From contig OZ234497.1 of the NCBI GenBank assembly GCA_965153455.1, positions 12,586,001 through 12,650,000 on the forward strand: a stretch of DNA of 64,000 bases, written 5' to 3'. Positions 55,518-64,000 of this stretch are shown here, in pieces (position 1 is the first letter of the stretch; every line of letters starts with the position of its first letter). Source of the DNA: Sphagnum compactum. Its lineage: Eukaryota; Bryophyta; Sphagnopsida; Sphagnales. Position numbers and translations under genes: made by a program. A model generated the notes under the pieces. It had not been told where the DNA came from, made no database searches, and was given only the letters and a program-made list of their open reading frames with translations.

Positions 55518-58500
55518 TCAAATTCTCCCAAACTGCAAAAACAAAACCTCACAGTAAGTATGCTCTACAGCACAGATCAACTGACAAGCCATGTTACAGA
55601 CAGGACAGTGTGTCAGATGAAAAGGTGACGGTAGATGTTGCTTACAATCATGTGAAAAAGGGTCAGAACATCTACAATCATGTAAGAAGTTGAGAACTAG
55701 GAGAATAAACTGATGGTGAACAAAGGTTTCAAGGTTAAGATTTGCTCATATGTGTCCAAAGAAGTACACCATTTCCAAGAGTGAATTTATTGAAATAGAG
55801 GAATCTTACAACAACAGTAAGGCTTTAGCTTGTCCTATCTTGTTCAAGCTAGATCTTCTCAAACAACTGAACTCAAATTTAAAGTCTAAAAATCACCCCA
55901 CCTTCCAGAAATTCCAAACAATGTGCTCAAATTAAGAATTCAGTAGATCACCCGACATAGCATGGGGGTCAAAGACCTGCTGTGAAATGCCAAAAACAAA
56001 ATTTAGCCTAGAACTCTCCAGTTTGTGAATCACTGACATGAAATACCTCAAGGTTGCTCTACATTATTTCCAGGAATGCCTTTTCTAACCTCCATTTCAA
56101 ACAAACTCCCGATGTTGCTTAATCTTCCAACCCAAAATTTTCTAACCATCACACAACCCAGGACACCAAGAAATTCAGAGTGCATCCTGTACAAAAGCAT
56201 GTGCAAATCATCATATGCACCATGCAAAAGCATCCTCCTCTGTTTGCCCTACACTGTATATGGTGCTGACAATGGTTTTCCGCAAAGGTGGTTCATTTCA
56301 GTCTGTGTACTAAATTTCTCTGACCACCTTAATGGTTTCATTGGCTTCCTTAGCTGTGCCCTAGCTGTGCCTCCAGTTCTGCTCTTCGTCTGTGGACTTC
56401 CTGTCGAGAGCCAAAAGTATACAGCAGTGCCAACTCAGTTCTAAGTACAATGCACAAATGTCAAGAACACTCCATCTACAGTTAAATCATCTGGACTAGT
56501 CATGGCATTAAATCCTACCCTTCAGATAACAGGTTCAAGATTGGAGTCAGAAATTGTAATGGTCACAGGATTGATACTCTTTGCCACAATCAAACAATTC
56601 CAGATAAGCTTTCTTGAGGTTGATATCATTCCTTCAACTATACAGTTCTGAACAAGGGAGTATACCTCAAGGTCTCTAATAGCTTGTCGGTGCCTGTTCA
56701 TCTCTCTCAAATGACTGCGCTTGATTCGCCCAATGCATAGTAATCCCTGCATACAACACCATTAGAAGACAGATACCAAAACATTAGGCAGTCACAATAC
56801 ACAACAACTGTTCCAGGTTGTGGGTGTCAAAAATGTAGTGCTACTCAAAGAAACGGGAGGGCCTTGGAAATGAAGGATTGATACAAATGTCACAAATAAG
56901 CAATCACTTTCATCTACAATATCTGAACAGATTCACAAAGGCTAACTTACAGCAGCAGTGTATACTATGCCACAAATCAGAAGCCACCAGCTCGCTACAT
57001 CATGTAGAACACTCTCTGCCTGAGTCTCTCCACTTGCTCGTGCCAGCACCTTCGTCAATGTTGCAACACTGTCATAACAACATATCACATACACCACACT
57101 ATATCATCATGCTGTTGACAAGGTTGCAACAATCAGTTCCCTTCAAGAGCCAGCTCCCTAGAATTCATAGTGAGTTTGCCTCAATTTAATAAAAACTGGG
57201 GTCACCCTGTCAGCACTGATGCAAGAGAATAGTTTGGAAACCCATGGTCAGGACACAATGCAATCAATGTTTTAATTGAGAGATTGACATTACAGTTATC
57301 ACTTACAATATCTGAAACATCCCTCGCCCAACCCAATATTCCAGCACCTGCAGAAAGTCACTGTCAAATCACCAGACTTGATCCACAGCCCAGTAAACAC
57401 CACTCCACTCTAAGATGGGAGTACAAGAGCATCTTGTGGTGGACACTGCACGAGCTGGGGGTACAGATGTCAAGACTATAATGCCATTATAAGCACTAAC
57501 ACCTCTGTTGGAATACTTTTCAACCAGGTGACTCAGCAATAAAAGATCATCTGATAACCTGTTTACTGGCTGGCACAAAACATGCCCTAGATGTTCTTAT
57601 CATTTGTCTAGGATTCTCACCAAGCTGATCCAATTCTAGAACAGGGCTAAAATTCCTCCCAAAATTAAGACAAAGGACACACTCTCAGGTTCTTCTGCAA
57701 TTTCATGCCTGCAATTGCTGTTTCAACTCCAACAGGAGCTTGCACCAGATACAAACTAATCCATGAGCAGAAATGAGTTGAAAGGAAAAAATGCACCTGC
57801 CAGAGCCTGAATATGACCTCCCACTCTGTCTCAGCAAGAGCAACAAAGAAGGCAATGGCGACAGCATAGCAGCGCAAGATCAAGACAAATGGCTGAACAA
57901 AAAAATTCCAAACCAAAACTGTGTCAACAATGCCATCACTGCATCCATTGCATCATAATGCTCAAACGGAACTCACACAATTCTTTTTCTACAATCATAC
58001 TGTCATACATTAGCCTTGTACAATTTGCAGCCTGATAGAGGCAAGGGCCATACAGGTACTTCAATAAACGATGCAAGGAGCAGTACAAACATTAGATTTC
58101 TGAATTCAACAATCAAGAATTCAAACTGCCCAAATGGGCAAGAACAGTGGTCCCGTCACTTCTCTTCTCAGCTGGAATTTGTGCAACCATGCAACAAGTA
58201 TGCAGCAAAATAAGTTGACAAATGTTCACATGTTCACTGAATGCATTCATTATCCTTGACTGAGTGTGCAGGAGAAACAAGTCCCAGAGAAGTCTTCTCT
58301 TTGGAGTCTGGTTTACAAAGTTCGCCCAAGTGCACCAACAAAAAAGCAAGAATGATACCTGGCAAAACTAATACAAAGTTGGAAACAAAGGAACTGGAGG
58401 TGACGTGCAACAAGCATTCCAGCCAGAAGGATTGCCATTTGAGCAATCATTCAGGTTGGATTGGAAATTCAGAAGGGCTTAACAATAACCCTAAAATCAA

Positions 58501-58804
58501 ACAAGGAAAGAGCCGGCAGGGGAAAACCTACACTGACGCGATAATCGAATCCGCGAGAGTCGAAGGACCGGAGCAGTGACACGAGGTTCACCACCATGCA
58601 CAACACGGACCCCAACGCCGAAACTATGCTCAAAATCATGCATACGTAAAGCAATGAGTCCGTCGGGGGCGTAAGCGGCCGATTCTCCAGCAACGGCGCT
58701 CCGTCCGCAACCGGCGGCTCATCGGAATTCTGCAGCATGTGCGCCTCCAAATCATTGTCTCCTTGACTCGTCGTCGGGGGGCGCACCTGATCTGAATGTT
58801 TCAT
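55518..58804 (-). CDS. COPI-associated / TVP15-like Golgi membrane protein
   Basis: Minus-strand exons 58804-58532, 57892-57797, 57347-57307, 57068-56951 and 56746-56666 join with consistent phase (91 + 32 + 53 + 27 codons). A last exon at 55532-55518 would add FGRI and a stop, for about 207 aa; that end is uncertain. The N-terminus is hydrophilic. Four hydrophobic segments follow: LLYVCMILSIVSALG (51-78), LRCYAVAIAFFVALAE (about 95-113), then YWVGRGMFQIFVATLTK (127-143) and WWLLICGIVYTAAGLLCIG (164-182). A charged helix RIKRSHLREMNRHRQAIRD ends it. The pattern RCYAVAIAF-AETEW-YW-GRGM-QIFVA is that of the COPI_assoc (TVP15) family, small Golgi proteins linked to vesicle traffic. Without splicing at 56665 the frame would continue 47 codons to 56522, an alternative C-terminus. 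The gene converges on GATA. Confidence 0.85.
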
Positions 58805-59215
58805 CTCTCCAAAACCCTAATTCTCCACACCTATGGAAGCTACTAAATTGCTCTGCGGCCAACTAGCTCTCCTGAATCTCTCTGGCTCTCTTGCAACTTT
58901 CTGCAAGATCTAAGAACCAAACTCCCGAGCTCACTTGAATCAGACAAAAGCTAAAAAACCTTCGCTCTCGTACAACTTTCTTCAGAAAATTCGATCGAGG
59001 GTTTAGCGAAGAAATCCAATCAAAGTCGAGCCAGCCAAAATTCCACAGACCGAAATTCATAAACAAACTCCTTGTAACTGCACCTACTGAAGCTCACAAT
59101 TACCTTGGAAAACACAAATTAAATTATGCAGTGGATTTGAGCATCGTGAGGCGCGGCTCGAGGCCGGCCGTGCCACGCGTATGGCCAAACGCGCAGTACC
59201 TAGTAGAAAGTCGGC
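58805..59215 (-). promoter_or_regulatory. Leader and putative promoter of the COPI-associated gene
   Basis: The sequence upstream of ATG 58804 is CG-containing (GGCGCGGCTCGAGGCCGGCC at about 59150-59170) and, read on the minus strand, pyrimidine-poor near the start. No TATA box is evident. The composition drops back to AT-rich beyond about 59480. Confidence 0.35.
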
Positions 59216-59621
59216 CCCTGTGACCCGGCACCAGCCACCAGTGCACCAGTTTGGGAATGAGGACGTTTTCAGATAAACTTAAACTTAGGGACTTTTTTTT
59301 TCCCCTCTCTTTTTTCTTTTTGTCTTTTCTTCCTTCGCAACAGGGTCATTGTAACAGCCGCCTCCACCATCGTCGCTGGAGGAGGAGCTTTGAGTAAAGA
59401 GGAGAGGTGTTGCGTCGCTACAGCAGCATCTCCGTCATCGCCGTTAGAGGAAGGAGAGGAGCAACACCTATTTTTTGATGCAATATTTTAATGCCTTAAC
59501 CTTAATATACATGTTTAAAATAATAAACCATTAAACTTCCATAAACACCATAAACCCTTTACCAAAAATGCAATATCTATTTTTGAAATTTTTAATTGCA
59601 TATCATTGGCAAAACATATAT
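59216..59621. other. Gene-free stretch with a short imperfect duplication
   Basis: CATCGTCGCTGGAGGAGGAG (about 59370) and CATCGCCGTTAGAGGAAGGA (about 59436) are imperfect direct repeats. Otherwise nothing is recognised. Confidence 0.5.
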
Positions 59622-59835
59622 TAAATTCTTCCTATTCAATTATAATACCTTCATGGGGATTCACAGAACACATTGGATGTTTCTTCCTCTTTTTGTAATA
59701 CCCGGAAGGGGGTTCAAAACCCACATTAGATTTTTCCTCTTCAATTGCAATCCTTGTACGAGGACTCAAAACACACATTGAATTTTTCCTCTTCATTTGC
59801 AATACCCACATGACAATCACATAAACCTATATTTG
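59622..59835 (+). repeat. 52-53-bp tandem repeat, four diverged copies
   Basis: Units begin near 59626, 59679, 59731 and 59783 with TTTTTCCTCTTCAATTGCAA-like sequence, then AATACCC and a CAAAACACACATT-like end. The last two are the closest. Confidence 0.8.
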
Positions 59836-59977
59836 TTACTCAAAATTTTTAATATGATGGATGTAGGTATTGCATTTTTGAATGGGGATTCATTTAAAGG
59901 GGCCTTGACCAATAAACAATTTTTTTTGGCAAACCTTATATGTGTAAGTATTTTATATCTTTTAAATATATATGTGG

Positions 59978-60245
59978 GGTTTAGGTAGAAAGTTTTAGGG
60001 TTTAAATGAAAGGTTTAGGTTTAAGGTTTTAATTTTACAATTTTGGTTTTAAAGTTTTAGGTTTAGGGGTTAAATTTAGGCTTTAAGGTTAAGTTTTAAT
60101 GTTAGATTGTAGGTTTTAGGTTTAGGTTTTAGGCTTTAAGATTAGGTTTTAATGTTTGTTGTAGGTTGTAGATTTAGGTTTTAATTTTAGATCTTAAGGT
60201 TTAAGCTTTTCAAATGAAGTTTTAGGTTTTAGGTTTAGGGATTAC
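59978..60245 (+). repeat. Degenerate TTTAGG-rich array
   Basis: About 270 bases are dominated by GGTTTTAGG, GGTTTAGG and GGCTTTAAG words, with more than fifteen close relatives of the plant telomere unit TTTAGGG on one strand. Spacing is irregular, so it is either a decayed interstitial telomeric array or a low-complexity tract that drifted from one. Confidence 0.7.
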
Positions 60246-63200
60246 AAATAATTACATGTAGTGATTAAATCTTAAACTAGTTGTAATCCTTAAAAAAATA
60301 TTTAAATCACTTAAAATTAAAATTTACATAGTAATAACATATCTACATTAAAAATTTGTCAATAGGGTAATGAAAATTTTTATTCAGAATCAAAAGATAA
60401 TAATTTTTGTCATTTATGTTGACCAGTGGTGTAAAGGTTAACGATTTTAATCTTCTTTAAAAAGGTGAAAGGTTCAAGTCTTCATATTTACAACCCATGT
60501 GTCACTTAGGCCACCTAGGTTAAGTGGCCTCCCTACCTAGGCTACATAACTTATGTAGTGACATGTGTCAACTAGTCATTGGATGAAAAATAATGAAAAA
60601 TATATTTATTGTTAACATTATTATATTTCTTTTACCTTCATATATATGAATTATTTTGTTTCATGATATGGATATGGTGATGTAAGAGCAAATGGTGAAA
60701 AATATTAACATGGTGTTTTTTGTTTACACCCGTATGAATAGGTAATGCATAATGATTTGCAGTACCTTTCAATTTTTATCATATTTCATTTGGTTTTTTC
60801 TTTTACTTTTTTAATAATCAAAGTATGAAAAATTAAAATAGGTCCATTTTCACAAAATGAACAATACATGCACAATGCCATCTTGGGAAGTAGTCATCCA
60901 ATTGTTTGTGTTCCAACTATTTCAAATATTGTATTACTTGTAATATCCAAACATAATAATATATTATGTTATTGATTACTATTTAATTAATATTGGTAAT
61001 AATTGTATTGAATGATATTGACTAATAATAATATTAACGCTATTACATTTATTAATATTTTATTTAACATAATATATTATATTATTATCTTTACTAAAGT
61101 ATCATGCATATTTTAGTTAATAGAATCATGTTACTATTTATATTTATCCATTTGTTAATAATTATATGTATTAAAATATTATTAATATAATATTGTTAGT
61201 AACTATGTTGAACTAATTATAATGCATAATACTAAACAATGGTATTATTATAATTAACATAAGCAAATAAAATTGTTAAATATAAGCCTACACCTTTTAT
61301 GAACCTCATTACAACATGCATTAAATGTGCCAAAATTGAGGCACAATTTTGTATTCCGTGGACATCTACACTTGGTTTGAAATACCCCCATCAGAGCATT
61401 CTTTGATCACTTAATGCAATACCATAATGGGGGGGTTTCACATGAGTTGGTTTTTCAAAAATGTGTTATACCTTCACAAAACCATAAAACATAATTTTTC
61501 AAACCAATGCATTTACTAGTTCATTGTGCCCCCAATGTGTTTTCATTTTAGGAATAAGAACATAGATCAAAATTTTGATGTGAATTAGAACACAACACTT
61601 GATTAAATATCTATGAGGATGCTAGTCCAACATGAAAGGACAATTTGCCTTTTAAGTTCCACATTCCAAATGGGCTATGGTGATCATAGTTAATTTCTTT
61701 TATTTGAAGGGGTGGGGGGTTGTGTAGAAGGTTTTGTGAATATTAACAAGGTGCATGTGTTATTTACAACATGTTTTGTAGGAGGTACCATGTAGCTCAA
61801 AGTTGGAGGAGGATTGAACGTGCCAAATTTGCATAAATCGTAGAAGGAGGCATAGGAAAGTGGTTTATCCATATCACTTGGTTGAATTACCACCATTTGA
61901 AGTCTAGTTTGCTAGTGCCATTTTAATAGTTAAGGCAACATGTGAGGAGGTTGAGGACAATGCCATTTCAATGAAAACAAACCATTGAAAATGGCCATAG
62001 GCTATCAATTCATGTGGGCATTTGGAAACCACTTGTGAATGGCTAAAAGAGCTCATTATAATCCCTAGATCCCATGCGTTTGAGATGCATAGATAGGTAA
62101 TTGGTAATTGATATATACTTGGTTCAAGTAATTGGTACTCAATACAACTAATCAATATTTGGTCATTGGTAATTGATGGTCATGAAATTTCTATTGCTTG
62201 TGTAACCATTAATTGATAGAACTATGAAATTGGTTTTAAAAAATCTTTGATTGTAAAGAGATGTAGCATTGAAGAGAGCTTAAGAAAAAATGATTTTGGT
62301 AACAAAGTTGCTACCAAAATGCCAAATGCATAGGTTGTGGTTATAATGGGGGAATAGGTGCAACAAAAAAATTGGTGTAGGTTCCTAGTGAATCATGAGA
62401 TTGCATTGCACTCATTGAAGCTCTAGAGTAAAGAAGACTAATATACATCAATGGTACAAATTGAATATGGAAAGAAGTAAAAAAATTAAAAGTGACACTA
62501 AATTTGGATCAAGTGGTTACATCACTTGATGCATGCAAACCTACATCAATATTCAATGTAAAATTGATTGCCACAAATGTTGTTAGATTACATATAGCAT
62601 GTATGAAAGGGATGCAAGATCTAATGATGTTGGTAAAAAAATTGATTCAACATAAATGGGTTGAACAATCAATTGCATAGTGATGCACCTTGTTGAGGAA
62701 TGTCCTCAAGGTTGTAAAACATAATAATGGAGCAAAACTTGTTAATTAGACACAAATAATGGTACATAAGGTGTTTTTGATAATGATGTGTTTGACGTAT
62801 GTCAATGGGACGACAACATTGGCACCACATATTTTGCCTTAGGATCATAAAAAATATGGCTGCACCTAGATAATAGGTCTTCTCATGCAATTGATTTGTC
62901 CAAGGTAATTTGGTTATCAAAAATATTAACATTTTGTTGGTGCTTGTTTTGGTGTTCTACCATTTTATCAATTTTGATGGTATACAATGTTGTTGCCTTG
63001 ATTTATTTTGAGTAAGGTGTTTTGGTCGAAAGTTTGCAACAAGATTTTTTTTTAGCACATCCTCAGCAAAATAAGTGTGTTCGCAATAATAAAAGCCACA
63101 CCCACCATTTTTGGAATTATTTTTTGATTGTTTATTCTTGGAATTTTTTTTAAAAAAATTATTAAAAAAAATTATGTTAGCTTTGTATTAAAAATTTGCC

Positions 63201-64000
63201 AGAAATATGTCATTTTGAAACCTTTTTAAGTTATTACACAAGTTTTTCTTTTGCTTAAAAACATTGATTATAATGTTTTAAAATTGTTTTTGCATATTTT
63301 TTATTCATTAGAGAAATTTCAAATTTATTCACATGTTGTCATGATATATTTAATGAATGTTGTTATATAAGTGAATCCAACAATTCAACATTAAATGAAA
63401 ATATCGCTTGAAAACAAGAAAAATTAGACTCTGGTTACCTTTCTTGCAACTCCTATTAGTGTGGGATGCACCCAAGTGCTCCACAAGGATTCAATTTCTA
63501 TTGAAAATTTGTAAATCTGAAAACATATTAGAGCCTTGATTACAATTATTATAGTTATCAAATAATTGAATAATTATCTTTAGATTTAGATCCATTCAAC
63601 AATTAAAAAACACAAGTTTTGTATGCTCCCTTACATATTAAATTGTGATCTTCAAATGAAAAAATTATAAATTTAAACATTTTAGTTGGATATCTAAAAC
63701 ATGAATACATTACAAAAATTATAAACTGACAACAAAAAAATTGAAATGTGTAGAATGTTCATAAAATTGAATGCTTGTTAAAGCTATCGTAAAGAGATTG
63801 GAAAAAATCCAAACCCCTTGACAATCACGAAATGATGAAAAATTATTATCATAAAAACTCAAAAGAATATAAGTAATTGTGAATCTATTGAATCCATTGA
63901 ATCCTCAAAAGAATATAAAAGAGATCAATATATAATTTTTATGTTCTTATTAATAGCTAATACTAGGTAGCTAACACTAGCAATAACATAACCAATAATT
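60246..64000. other. Gene-free AT-rich right end
   Basis: No gene or element could be identified. 60930-61270 is almost pure A/T with TAATATTA-type words. Open frames (for example 62492-62680) have no known motif. CG dinucleotides are very rare. Confidence 0.55.

Noticed and set aside
15000-64000. tRNA, rRNA or CRISPR loci
   Set aside because: No cloverleaf or rRNA-like sequence was recognised, and repeats with regular unique spacers are absent, as expected for plant nuclear DNA.

Overview
This window is nuclear DNA of a land plant, read as a seed-free lineage (fern, lycophyte or bryophyte) with low confidence. The evidence is spliced genes with GT-AG introns, a plant-only receptor-kinase family (STRUBBELIG/SRF), a plant-type GATA factor, and wide AT-rich stretches of decayed transposons. 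The species cannot be named from the sequence alone.

Layout. A two-exon zinc-independent medium-chain reductase (quinone oxidoreductase/enoyl reductase type) lies on the minus strand at 1232-2410. From about 2.6 to 38 kb there is no intact gene. This part holds dispersed repeat families (several in two to four diverged copies), perfect hairpins, minisatellites, a pair of ~480-bp inverted repeats 6.3 kb apart (13956-14435 and 20700-21181), a decayed Ty3/gypsy-like gag-protease relic (28.7-29.9 kb, minus) and a decayed PIF/Harbinger pair (transposase 33.2-34.3 kb plus; Myb/SANT-like partner 34.7-35.8 kb minus).

From 38.8 to 48.7 kb lies a complete SRF-type leucine-rich-repeat receptor-like gene. 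Its 16 coding exons join to exactly 801 codons plus stop. Its 5' part is tandemly duplicated: the upstream copy (39881-40914) holds broken versions of coding exons 1 and 2. At 52.9-54.3 kb is a two-exon class A GATA zinc-finger factor. Converging on it from the minus strand is a multi-exon COPI-associated (TVP15-like) membrane protein gene (58804 down to about 55518). From 59.2 kb to the end there is only AT-rich repeat DNA, including a 52-bp tandem repeat and a degenerate TTTAGG-rich array.

The four genes do not form a pathway or cluster: they cover redox metabolism, cell-surface signalling, transcription and Golgi trafficking. The shared theme of the rest is decay. Most in-frame stops in the transposon relics, and the two lost zinc-knuckle cysteines, can be explained by C-to-T or G-to-A transitions, as expected of cytosine-methylated DNA. 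All similarities were judged by eye; no alignment or database search was run.
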